Positions 20,326-29,310 of a DNA stretch of 29,786 nucleotides are shown in pieces. Below the pieces are notes generated by a model. It did not search any database. It was not told the DNA's origin and saw only the letters and a list, made by a program, of their open reading frames with translations. The position numbers and the translations under genes are program-made. Numbering within the stretch: the stretch's first letter is position 1; each line of letters opens with the position of its first letter. This DNA comes from Acanthamoeba lenticulata (Eukaryota; Discosea; Longamoebia; Acanthamoebidae). Where the stretch lies: positions 1 through 29,786 of the forward strand of contig NAVB01000750.1 of assembly GCA_002179805.1 (NCBI GenBank), read 5' to 3'.

Positions 20326-21823
20326 CTAGAAGCACTTGCGCTCCATGCTGGGCCCGACTTCGTCGTACTCTGCGTAGCGCGTTTTGGTGAGGTTCTTTGC
20401 CAGCAAGTGGACGAGAGCTCGTGGCGTGACGCACCTGTAGAAGTGATGTACATGTGCGAGAAGAAGCTTGTGCTGCTCAGGACAGACGCGCCCAGCCACG
20501 ACAAGTTGCGCCGCTCGGGCGCAGCCACGACGTGGACGGCCTGCTGCGGCCGCAGGAGCTTCAGCTCCCGCTCGAGCCGCTCGGGGAAGCCCTCGAGCAG
20601 CGTGTTCCCGCCCGAGAGCACAATGTGGTTGTAAAGCGCCGGGCGCATGAAGGGCATGCAGGACTCTACGGCCTCCACGATCTTGTGGTGCAGCCCATCC
20701 GACGCGCGCATCTTCTCCTCTGCGCTCCCGCCGCCACCGCCGCGCATTAGCCTGACGCGAAGCCCTCAAGGAGGAGGAACGAGAACGACGAGGGCCAAAC
20801 CGTGGAGCTGCGGCTGGAAGAGGATCTCGGCCGCGCCGACCTGGACCTCGCCCGAGATGGTGATCTTGGAGCCATCGGGCATCTCGTACTCCTTCTCTGT
20901 TTTGTTTGTTTTTGTATTTTTGTGTGTGAGCGTGTGCACCTGGGAGGCGGGGCAAGAACTGCGAGCGCGCGCACCAGCAGGCTGAGGCGCGGTCGGGTCC
21001 AGCGCCACGCGGCAGTGCTGCTCCTGTCGTCGGCAGCGCCACCACCAGCCCCAGTGAGTGTGTGTGAATGGAATGAGCTGGTGGTCGTGAGCCTCCTGGC
21101 CGCGTACCTTGATGTGGGCCGCGATTTGCAGTTCGCTGCGTGTGGTGAAGCTGTTGCCCGCCGCGTTGAGCTTCTACAGCAGCCGCACCATGATGAGGAT
21201 GACGTCAGCACAGGCGAGGATGACGTCAGCAGACACGAGGAATAAGGCGGCGGAAGGCGGGCGCGTACGGCGACGAGGGCGTCGGTGACCTGCTGCCCAG
21301 CGAGAGGGACCTTGATGGTGAAGTGGTCGAGCGCATGGCCGCAGTAGACCGGCGTGATGTAAGTGACCTTGTTGCCCGACATCACGCTCAGCCCTGATGT
21401 TGTTGATGATGACGATGACGATGATGATGATGAGCTTCTCCTGCTGTACCGTGATGAAGAGGAAGAAGAAGGTGAAGAGGAAGAGGACCAGTGCAAGAAG
21501 GCCGCCCAGAGTAGAAGATGTTGAGGAAGGCCTGGTGGGCCAGGTAGAGGGCCGGCACGTTGAAGGTCTCAAAGGCCATCTGGCAGTACTTCTCCCGCAT
21601 GGGGCGCGACGTCATCGGTGGCAGCGTCAGCATCATCTGCACATTGAAGGCCCCAATAAGAAGAAGAAGAAGAAGACAGGCAGGACCTGCCCGTCAGCGG
21701 CCACATGAAAGGAGGACGAGGACAAAGGGGGCCGAGGAGGAGTACGGGGTGCTCTTCGGGGGCAATACGCAGCTCGTTGTAGCAGGTGTGATGGAACACC
21801 TTCTCCACATCGTCCCACGACAT
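20326..21823 (-). CDS. N-terminally truncated actin-related protein
   Basis: Exons 21823-21746, 21636-21489, 21393-21269, 21173-21108, 21023-20975, 20896-20801, 20764-20435 and 20369-20326 give 311 residues in one frame. Alignment to actin starts at about actin residue 78 ([24 protein letters not shown]) and runs to the end ([14 protein letters not shown]; actin ends in HRKCF). Conserved parts include [31 protein letters not shown]-type [27 protein letters not shown] and APERRN. The second phosphate loop of actin (DSGDGV) is MSGNKV, losing both Asp. The actin N-terminus (first phosphate loop and D-loop) is absent: no such sequence lies on this strand up to the divergent neighbour at 22285. 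A splice acceptor (ctacaag) just before TCAACATG leaves room for an upstream exon. Probably not a normal ATP-binding actin. The 36-nt intron 20800-20765 is unusually short. Confidence 0.85.
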
Positions 21824-22284
21824 GTTGACTTGTAGCGTGTAGAGGTAGCCGGCAAGATTGATTTCGAAAACGTAAATAGATATATTAAAAGGAAAATAGG
21901 TGACTTCAATGTCGGGGACTGAAAACGGACTTGCAGTGAAGAACGGCGTTCCCTACTGCTCGCACTGCAGCTGAGACAACGTTGTGGCCTTCCTCTCCTG
22001 CAGTGCCGTGAAGTTGTCTCTTGGCTACTGCAGTTCTCTGACTTCAGTGCAAACCACTTTTCCGGTTGCTCGTCCACAAAAAACCGAAAACCACTCACCT
22101 GGACCAGCCAGCAACAACACACAAGGTCATCACCACCTTATCTTCTCCCTTCTTCTTACTCTAGATCTATCAACTGGTAAGTCTTCTCAGTGCCCCAGTA
22201 ATGAATCCATAAAACAGATTTAAATTAATAAAAATAAAAAATACTAGTATTTTAAGATTAATATCCCTCAACAGCACAGCCAAC
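21824..22284. promoter_or_regulatory. Divergent promoter between the actin-related and VIT/vWA genes
   Basis: No actin-like or other exon recognised. Several CTGCAG/ACTGCAGT-type words recur on both strands (about 21931-22060). GAGACAAC at 21973-21980 is matched by its reverse complement GTTGTCTC at 22013-22020, and ACAACGTTGT at 21976-21985 is palindromic. AT-rich segments at 21860-21900 and 22200-22265 could be intronic or core promoter. Confidence 0.45.
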
Positions 22285-25200
22285 ATGTCGGTGGTGGACA
22301 ACACGACCAAGATCGTGGCGGCGGGCGTAGAGCTGCGTTCGAGCTCGTGGCACGTCGAGGTGGCCGGGTGGGCCGCGCGCATCAGCCACCGGCAGCTGTT
22401 TGCCAACCGCATGGCCAGGCCCGTCGAGGCCCTCTACCGCTTCCCGTTCGACCAAACGCGCGCCGCCGTCACCGACTTTGAGGCGCGCATCAGCGGCGGC
22501 CGCCTCCTGCGCGGCGTCCTCGAGGAGAAGGAGGCCGCGCTCAACGCCTACGACGACGCGCTGGCCTCGGGCCACACGGCCGTCCGGCTGGCCCCGTCAG
22601 TCGACCAGCCCTCGAGTCTTGAGCTCCTCCTCGGTACGCCTCACCGCACACACGCGCCGCACGCACGCACGCGGGCTCACGCCGCACACACGCGCGAGTC
22701 AATAGGCAACCTGGGCCCGGGCGAGGGCGTGCAGACCAAGCTGGACTACGTCATGGAGCTGGCCGTCGAGGGCGTCTTGGCGCCCGTCCAGCAAGAGGCT
22801 GAGGCCTCGCCTGCGGCGGTGTCGGCCGCCGTGGCGGCGCCCGCGACGGCGACGGCCTACCGGCTGGTCCTGTCCCTGCACGGCGCCGCGCCGTCGACGG
22901 CCGGCTCGGCTTCCTCTACGGCAGAGGCCGCGGCGTTGACGCTCGTGGCCACCATGCCCGAAGCCGTTCGCGCTGTGACGTCGTCCTCGCACAGCCTGGC
23001 CAACCTGCGGATCGACGGTGCGTCCAGCCAGCGGCACTCCAGCGCCGGCGTGACGTCAGCCTGACGTCAGATTGATGTGTGGAATGGGTGGAATGACATG
23101 CAGGCAAGCGGGCTGAGGTGAGCGTGCTGAGGCGGGACCTCGTGCTCGACCGCGAGCTCGTTATGGTCATCGAGACCGAGCGCGACCCGGTCAAGGCCGC
23201 CAGCCAACTCAGCGCCGTCGTTGGCCGGCTGCCGCCCGACTCCCCGCTCGTGCGAGCCCCACTCGCGCCATCGGCCTTTGTTGCGCCACCTCGTCTGACG
23301 AACCGCACACGCGCGCGTGTGTGTCGTGCGGTGAACACGCGGGTGTTGCATGTGCAGGCCGCGCGCTTGAAGCCCGGGCGGGAATATGCCGCCATCGTCT
23401 CGCTCAGTACCTGCCCCCATGATGACACGACACACGCGCGGGACACACGCGCTCACGGCACACACACGCGCACGCGCGGCACACACGCGCAGCGCCTCAG
23501 GCGGTCAGCATCGCGGCCTCGGACCCCGCGGCAGAGATCATCTTCCTGGTGGACCGCAGCGGCTCGATGAGCGGCTGGGCCATGGAAGAGTCCGTGCGCA
23601 CGCTGCGGCTCTTCCTGCAGAGCCTGCCCACGAGTGTCACCTTCAACATCGTCTCCTTCGGAAGCTCTTTCTCCTGTCTCTTCCCCGCGCCCGTCCCCAT
23701 GAATAACGCCAACCTCCAGGTGCGTTCTTCATTCCTTTCATTTTTCCGATTTTTGTTTTGTTTTGTTTTGTTTTTTTTTTAAAAAAAACTAATGTTAAAA
23801 ATTGGTAATATTTATTCCTGTTTTTTATTGTCGTTTTTATCATTTAACGCGTTTGAAATATTCTGATGAATGTGAGGCACGCAGACGGCTCGGAATCATC
23901 TGGACAAGATGAAGGCCGACATGGGCGGGACGGAGATCGGAGCGCCCCTGCGCCACATCTTCTCCTCTCCGCCGGCGCCGGGCTTCTCTCGCAACGTCTT
24001 TGTCCTCACCGACGGCGAGGTTCGTGTCTGGTGTGTGTGAGCCTTCTGCGCCATCATCTTCGTCCTCACCACCACCGCCATCATCGTCTGTCGACAGGTT
24101 GACGACACGGCGGGCTGCCTCGCGATCGTCAAGAAGGCCTGCGTTGATTCGCCCGTCACCCGCGTCTTCTCCTTTGGCATCGGCCGCAGTGTGCGTCTCT
24201 CCCTTCGATCCTCCTTCTTCATCCGATGGCGAAGGAAGAGCGCTGACCTAGAAGCTATGGGGATCGCCACTTCTAGGTGAGCGTGAGCCTGGTGCAGGGC
24301 CTCGCCAACAACGGCTTTGGCGTCGCCGAGTTCATCAGCAAGGTACGCGCACGTCCTGCATTCCGCACATTCCTTGTGGTTTTTTACTGACACCATCGCC
24401 GCCGTACAGGGAGAGCGCATCCAGGCCAAGGTGCTGAGCTCGCTCCGCAAGGCGCTCCGCCAGCGCCTCGTGCAGCCTCGCCTCGGCTGGCTCCCCGCCG
24501 GCCCCACCATTCTCTACGGCGGTACGCAAATCTTAATTTTATTTCAAAACTATTTTAGAATCTTTAGCGACTGTTTTCCATTTTATTATTTTTCCATTTT
24601 TATTTTATTTTATATTTGTTTTTAACAAAGGAAAATCACAGGCCTGCCGGACGTGATGCCCTTCAACGAGCGGAGCGCTGCCTATGCCCTCCTGCCCGCC
24701 GCGGCCGTGGAGGACGCCGCTGGCGCCGGTCAGCTGGTCGTCACCTGCGGCCCCGACGACGCGCCCAGCTACCGCCAGACCTTTGCCTTGCGCGACGCCG
24801 AGGTCATCTCTGGTGCGTCGCGACGCGCGCTGCTGACGTGGACCAATCCCAGATCGTCTGCTGCATGCTGCTGACTGTTCTCGCGCACGTGCAGGCGAGG
24901 TGATCCACCTCCTGGCCGCGAGCGGACTCCTGCGCTCGATGGAGCGCAAGGGCGCGGCCAAGCACCGCCCCGCGATGATCGAGCTCAGCTGCGCCTTTGG
25001 CGTCCTCTGCTCGCAGACGGCCTACACCGTGGTCGAGGTGCGCTTAACCCTTAATGTGGCTGGCCGACGTCATGCTGACGTCACAAGCACAGGAACGCGA
25101 TGAGGCGCTGGAGGACACGCCCGAGCTGCTCCAAGTCACCATCGCGCCGCCGGAGCCCGTCACAGACGAGGCCGAAACGACGGGCGCCGAGCTGGAGCGC

Positions 25201-26113
25201 CTGCAGCTCGAGGAGCTCGAGGCTGAGGCCGCGCGCCTCCGCCTGCAGGACGAGCTCGACGCCCGCGAGCTGGCCGAGGGCACCGTCAATCCCTTTGCGT
25301 GGACCAAATTTGTCGACACCCCACACGTCGCGGGGACCGACGACGACATCCGGTCGGTCGTCCTCGAGCCCGGCTCGGCGCTGTTCCGCGCCGGCTTTGG
25401 CGGCGACGACGCCCCGCGGGCCGCGTTCCCGCCGCTCGTCGGCCGGCCGCGCCACCAGGGCATCATGGTGGGCATGGGCCAGAAGGACTCCTACATCGGC
25501 GACGAGGCCCAGAGCAAGGCCGGCATCCTCACCTTGCATAGCGCCTTTGGCGACGACCTGGCCTCGGCCGTCGGCGCCTCGTCGGCCGGGCGGCCCGCGG
25601 CGGCGGCGGCGGCGGCAGCGGCCCCGGCAGCCGTCAGCGCCGCCTCGGCGACCAACGAGTTCGCGGGCGAGCCGGCCGTGGACGCGTCGATCAAGCTCAC
25701 CGCGGCCCAGCAGAAGCAGATGGACGCGATTCTCTTCTCCCAGAACGCCGACGGCAGGTTCCGTTGCAACCAACCCCGCGCTTTCCCTTTTTGCCAACAT
25801 GTGCTGACGTGGCGCGCGCTGGTTGGTCGCGTGCAGCTGGGAGCTGGACGAGCGGCTGGCCCAGGCGCTGAAGAGCAACCTGATGAAACTGCTGTCGGCG
25901 CTCCCGGCCGAGGCCAAGCAGGCCACCACCGACGCCGGCGCCGCACAGAGGGCGTGGGCCACGGCCTTGGCGTTGGCCGCCCTGGCGGCCTGGTTCAAGG
26001 ACGCCGAGGACGAGTGGGAGCTCATCGCCGCGCGGGCGCACCGCTTCCTGGCCAGTCTCAACGTGCCCGTCGCGACGCTCATCGACCTCGCTGCCCGCCT
26101 CCTGCCTGGCTAA
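22285..26113 (+). CDS. VIT/von Willebrand A protein with an embedded actin N-terminal segment
   Basis: Exons 22285-22633, 22706-23017, 23104-23249, 23358-23406, 23493-23719, 23885-24019, 24098-24190, 24277-24342, 24410-24521, 24642-24812, 24895-25037, 25093-25757 and 25837-26113 give 914 residues. Order: VIT domain (about 1-150; [35 protein letters not shown]); vWA domain (about 295-480) with an intact MIDAS start DRSGSMSG and VFVLTDGE; an inter-alpha-inhibitor-like middle; an acidic helical stretch ([20 protein letters not shown]); an actin-like segment at about 684-758 ([46 protein letters not shown]); an Ala-rich spacer; and the usual VIT/vWA C-terminal domain ([30 protein letters not shown]). 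No signal peptide, so probably cytosolic. Roles in adhesion-type or protein-complex assembly are inferred from vWA. The first actin phosphate loop is altered (EPGSAL). Confidence 0.9.
25340..25563 (+). other. Actin N-terminus/D-loop-like segment within the VIT/vWA exon
   Basis: In-frame part of exon 25093-25757. It aligns without large gaps to actin residues of about 8-75: [14 protein letters not shown] (actin VVDNGSGMCKAGF), [20 protein letters not shown], then the DNase-binding loop [21 protein letters not shown] and ILTL. The D-loop is nearly canonical, whereas the ATP phosphate-contact residues (Asp11, Asn12, Gly15, Lys18 in actin) are replaced by Glu, Pro, Ala and Arg. Confidence 0.9.
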
Positions 26114-26175
26114 ACTTTGTTTTCTTTTTCTTTTCTTTTTATTTTCGTTTCAACAATTCATTGTTTTAAAGGTAT

Positions 26176-26610
26176 TTAGGGAATGTATTGGTACGCCATG
26201 CGTCTTCGCTTGACGAAGTAGACGATCCCAATCACGAGTCCAAGTGCCTCCACAACGCCCACCACGACGAGCAACACCACGGCCCACACCGGGAACCCGC
26301 CACCGTCGTCTCCTCCATGTTTGTGGTGTGATGGCGAGGGCGAGTATTTGGGAGAAGTTGCACACATTTAGGCTGACGCCTGCTTCACGAAGGCACACGA
26401 ACGAGTCGAGCGCCACAACTCCGCCATTGGGGTCACAGGCATTAGGTGACGCATTGCGGAAGCAGTTGTCCCGGCAGAAGTCGACGACCACCTTGAGTGG
26501 CGGACCGGAGGGCGATGGAGAAGCAGAGGGCGACGACAACGGCAGAGGAGAAGGACTCCCAGAGGAAGAAGAGGACGGAGAAGGACAAGAGGGTGGGGAG
26601 GAGGTGGGTG
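26176..26610 (-). pseudogene. Truncated, frameshifted duplicate of the surface glycoprotein gene
   Basis: Two blocks match the intact gene at 27833-28645. The cysteine domain (VVVDFCRDNCFRN, DSFVCLREAGV) with its Ser/Pro stalk lies at about 26385-26610. The membrane segment and tail (HHKHGGDDGGGFPVWAVVLL, KRRRMAYQYIP) lie at 26176-26345. The part between NFS and the second Ser-Pro linker is deleted, leaving the two blocks in different frames. The signal peptide is missing: similarity ends at about 26610 in unrelated sequence. The stalk region is nearly identical between copies, so the duplication or a conversion event is fairly recent. Confidence 0.8.
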
Positions 26611-26748
26611 CACCCTGATCTCGGAGGTCTTATCAACCAAGAAGAGAGGATAATCTTATCTCGAAAGGGCCACAAAGCTAACGAATTTCAGATGACAATT
26701 TACACATTTAAACAGCAGCCTAAGCACGAGAGCGAAGTGGTGGTCACC

Positions 26749-26755
26749 TATAAAA
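26749..26755 (+). promoter_or_regulatory. TATA box of the CsbD-like gene
   Basis: TATAAAA 93 nt before the ATG, followed by a CA-rich, G-poor leader (tcactcaacaaacaacaaca). It is the clearest TATA element in the window and fits a strongly expressed or stress-inducible gene. Confidence 0.65.
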
Positions 26756-26841
26756 CAGATGATCCTCTCCTCGTCTTTATCACTCAACAAACAACAACAT
26801 AACACCAACTCAAACACTCTACAATCAACTCACCAAGAACA

Positions 26842-27138
26842 ATGTCGCACCCGTCGAAGTCATCTGCCTACACTGACAAGGCCGTCGGTGGCGTAAAGGA
26901 GTACGCCGGCAAGGTCCTGGACAACAATCAGATGGAGGCTGAAGGTCTCGCCCGCAAGGAGAAGGGCAACGCCGAGCTTGAGGCCGCCAAGGCCGAGCAG
27001 CGCGCCATCGGTACCAAGGAGCAGGTCAAGGGCAACATCAAGGAGACTGCTGGCAACGTGCTGGGCAATGAGCAGTGGCAGGCTGAGGGCAAGGCCGATC
27101 GCCTCAAGGGTGAGGCTCGCAAGAAGGCCAACCACTAG
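26842..27138 (+). CDS. CsbD-like stress-response protein
   Basis: Single exon, 98 residues, very hydrophilic and helical. It contains the CsbD-type repeats GGVKEYAGKVLDN, EQVKGNIKETAGNVLGNEQ and GKADRLKGEARKKANH. Bacterial CsbD proteins belong to the general stress response, and fungal relatives are small abundant proteins of unclear molecular role. The ATG follows an A-rich leader (caagaacaATG). Codon use is strongly biased to C/G endings (AAG, GGC, GCC), which together with the TATA box and lack of introns suggests high expression. It lies between the two copies of the surface glycoprotein sequence and converges on a (-) orphan gene. Confidence 0.88.
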   Translation: MSHPSKSSAYTDKAVGGVKEYAGKVLDNNQMEAEGLARKEKGNAELEAAKAEQRAIGTKEQVKGNIKETAGNVLGNEQWQAEGKADRLKGEARKKANH

Positions 27139-27203
27139 GAGGTAAACAATAATGCTGATCAGGCGCGATGCGCCTTTGCCAAGTGCGATAAAACAATATT
27201 GGC

Positions 27204-27213
27204 CATATAAATA
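27204..27213 (+). terminator. Probable poly(A) signal of the CsbD-like gene
   Basis: ATAAATAAAT about 70 nt after the stop. A reverse-strand AATAAA for the convergent gene lies just beyond, at about 27223-27228. Confidence 0.5.
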
Positions 27214-27226
27214 AATCCACTTTTTA

Positions 27227-27728
27227 TTACTTCTTCTGCAAAAACAATTCAAAGTCCAGAAGGTCATAAGAGCGGTGATGAAGATGCAGAGGCAGAACAG
27301 GGCCAACCACACAAAAAAGACTACATGATGTGCCAAGGTCGGCTTAGGGCTGACGGGCTCCCACGGCAACTGCGCGTAGTGCTCTGCCGCAGCAAGGTGC
27401 CGCGGCTGCACAAAGATGGTCTCGCCACTGAGCACCAGCCGTGAAGGCATCACCGCCCAGTAGCCTCCCCGGGAAGGCGAGGGCGAGAAGATCGAGAGGT
27501 AGGACTGCTCAGAGCTGACGGCCAAGGTGGTATTCCCAAATGGCCCCACTGTTTGCCGCTGAGCTGGTTGTCGCCTCCCGTGCGTCTCGTCAAGGAACAC
27601 CACAATGGGGCGACCAAGCTGGTTTTTGACCGTCACCTCACCATGAGACGTAGGTAGTCCTCGTCTTCTTCGTCATTTCCAAACAAACCAACAGTAACAT
27701 TGGTGCGGCTCGTTGCGGTGCCCGCCAT
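27227..27728 (-). CDS. Orphan protein with one C-terminal hydrophobic segment, boundaries uncertain
   Basis: The main coding block at about 27636-27240 has strong bias and reads VTVKNQLGRPIVVFLDE, a Ser-rich middle (SEQSYLSIFSPSPSRGGYW), PRHLAAAEHYAQLPWEP, and a hydrophobic stretch VVFFVWLALFCLCIFITAL near the end. Neither end is clear. An ATG at 27728 (MAGTATSRTNVTV, then an acidic DEEDEDYLRL) is in a different frame from the main block, so a small intron or frameshift is needed near 27640. Downstream the frame runs on antisense through the CsbD gene, which is unlikely. An acceptor ttttgcag at 27236 would instead end the protein with AAGAAGTAA, but this would splice out much of the hydrophobic stretch. 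I recognise no family. Confidence 0.4.
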
Positions 27729-27832
27729 GTTGAACGCTTGCTTTGTCCTCTGCCCTCATAAAATGCTGTTGCAGTGGAGCGCTAATTCAGGCCACAATTT
27801 TTTAAAAGAACGTGACACAATTGTGAAGGTAT

Positions 27833-28645
27833 TTAGGGAATGTATTGGTACGCCGTGCGTCTTCGCTTGACGAGGTGGACGATCCCAAACGTGAGTCCAA
27901 GCGCCACCGCAACTCCGCCCACCACGACGAGCAACACCACGGCCCACACCGGGAACCCGCCACCGTCGTCTCCTCCATGTTTGTGGTGTGCTGGTGAGGG
28001 CGAGGGCGAGGGCGAAGATGTGGGCGACGTGGTGGAAGGAGACGCCGGCGTGACCGAGGGAGAGGGCGTCGATGCGGGCGAAGCCTCTGGAACAAGGTTG
28101 AGGACGAACCCAAAGACCTTTCCCTGCCGCGCGAGCGTGAAGTTGGTCGGCCCGCACTCGCCCAGCCGCGTGATCGAGCCCTGCACTTCGGGGTCGCCTT
28201 GGCACGAGTCGTTGGCGTAGAAGAGAGGACGATAGGTGGCGCGCGTGGGGAAGTCCCCGGCAAAGTAGACCACCCGAATGCTGGAGAAGTTGCGCATGTA
28301 GGGCCAGTAGGTGACGCCTGCTTCACGAAGGCACACGAACGAGTCGAGCGCCACCACCACGCCGCCACTGGGGTCACAGGCATAACGTGTCCCATTGCGG
28401 AAGCAGTTGTCCCGGCAGAAGTCGACGACCACCTTGAGTGGCGGACCGGAGGGCGATGGAGAAGCAGAGGGCGACGACAACGGCAGAGGAGAAGGACTCC
28501 CAGAGGAAGAAGAGGACGGAGAAGGGGAAGAGGGTGGGGAGGAGGTGGGAGAAGGGGAGGAGGTGGTGGCGGAGTTTGCGGACTGAGGCAAAAGAAGCAC
28601 CGTCACGGCAACAGCCAACGTCAACAGGAGGAGGGAGGACCGCAT
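27833..28645 (-). CDS. Type I surface glycoprotein with Ser/Pro stalks
   Basis: Single exon, 270 residues. Signal peptide (MRSSLLLLTLAVAVTVLLL, cleavage near ANSA), an N-terminal Ser/Pro mucin-like stalk (about 25-70), a Cys-containing ectodomain (about 70-180; VVVDFCRDNCFRN, ACDPSGG, FVCLREAG, CQGDPEVQGS, GECGPTNFT) with six Cys and NxS/T sites, a second Ser/Pro linker, a membrane helix (FPVWAVVLLVVVGGVAVAL...) and a short basic tail KRRRTAYQYIP with a Tyr-based YQYI motif that could act in sorting or endocytosis. The family is not recognised. It is probably a plasma-membrane or endolysosomal protein. A truncated duplicate lies at 26176-26610. Confidence 0.78.
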   Translation of the reverse strand: MRSSLLLLTLAVAVTVLLLPQSANSATTSSPSPTSSPPSSPSPSSSSSGSPSPLPLSSPSASPSPSGPPLKVVVDFCRDNCFRNGTRYACDPSGGVVVALDSFVCLREAGVTYWPYMRNFSSIRVVYFAGDFPTRATYRPLFYANDSCQGDPEVQGSITRLGECGPTNFTLARQGKVFGFVLNLVPEASPASTPSPSVTPASPSTTSPTSSPSPSPSPAHHKHGGDDGGGFPVWAVVLLVVVGGVAVALGLTFGIVHLVKRRRTAYQYIP

Positions 28646-28877
28646 GATCGGTCTGTGCGTATGCTGTATTGGCCCGGAGGCTGACTCTTGTTCTGTCCCC
28701 GACGGCTTTCGGGCAGGAACGAGTGCCCGACAGCGTAAGTCGGTCTTTTGCCGCGGACGGTCCGCACCCCGCGGCAACTTCCAAAATGATGATTTTTTTC
28801 ATTTTGTTTTTAAAAAGATACAATAAACGATCGTTCTCTTTCAGGTTGGGGTCGCTATTGGCCATGGGAGACGCAGC

Positions 28878-29307
28878 TTAGGTGAGGCTGGAGATGGTGG
28901 CAGTGGGCACAGCGATGGAGCTGGCGCTGGTGGAGACGGCGACGACTCCGGCGCCCTGCGTGGCGCCCACCTGGATGGGGCTGTAGGCTGTTGAGAGGGT
29001 GAACGTGTTGGCGTCCTTGCGGTTGAGCTCCCAGAACTGGGCAATCGACACGCCCGAGGCGAAGCCGAACTGGACCACCGGTGACGGCGTTGGAGCCGGT
29101 GTTGGTGAAGGTCACCTCAAAGATCTGGTTGAAGCCGTTGGCGTCGGTCCACTTACCGCCACCGGCAGCCGAGCGGGCAACGACGGCGGCGCACAGGGCG
29201 CAGGCCCGGGCCGAGCTGGGCTGGGGCGTGGCGACCACTGTCGAGGGCGAGGGCGAGGGCGAGGGCGAGGGCGAGGGCGAGGGCGAGGCAGTGCGTGGCA
29301 GACCCAC
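28878..29307 (-). pseudogene. Broken CBM49 cellulose-binding domain with Ser-Pro linker
   Basis: An (SP)n linker coded by a GAGGGC-type hexamer repeat is followed by KWTDANGFNQIFEVTFTNTG and, in a second frame, VVQFGFASGVSIAQFWELN and NTFTLSTAYSP up to a TAA at 28878. This is the CBM49 pattern known from Dictyostelium and Acanthamoeba cellulose-binding lectins. Two defects are seen: a one-base shift near 29077-29081 (between NAV and VVQFGF), and no ATG or signal peptide upstream, where an in-frame TGA precedes the linker. It is therefore a lectin gene fragment, unless the shift is a sequencing error and an upstream exon lies further right. Confidence 0.7.
29243..29287 (+). repeat. GAGGGC hexanucleotide repeat
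   Basis: About seven and a half tandem GAGGGC units, coding Ser-Pro repeats on the (-) strand in the CBM49 fragment. Confidence 0.9.
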
Positions 29308-29310
29308 GGA

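Noticed and set aside
21900..22284. Hidden actin N-terminal exon on the (-) strand upstream of the actin-related gene
   Set aside because: All three (-) frames were read; none resembles AGFAGDD, the D-loop or VGRP.
25740..25836. Sixth GC-AG intron in the VIT/vWA gene (donor GCAGGT at 25754)
   Set aside because: A normal GT donor three bases later (GGCAG|gttccg) gives the right phase and restores NADGSWEL.
29243..29287. CRISPR-like array
   Set aside because: Simple hexanucleotide tandem repeat without spacers, coding Ser-Pro; eukaryotic context.
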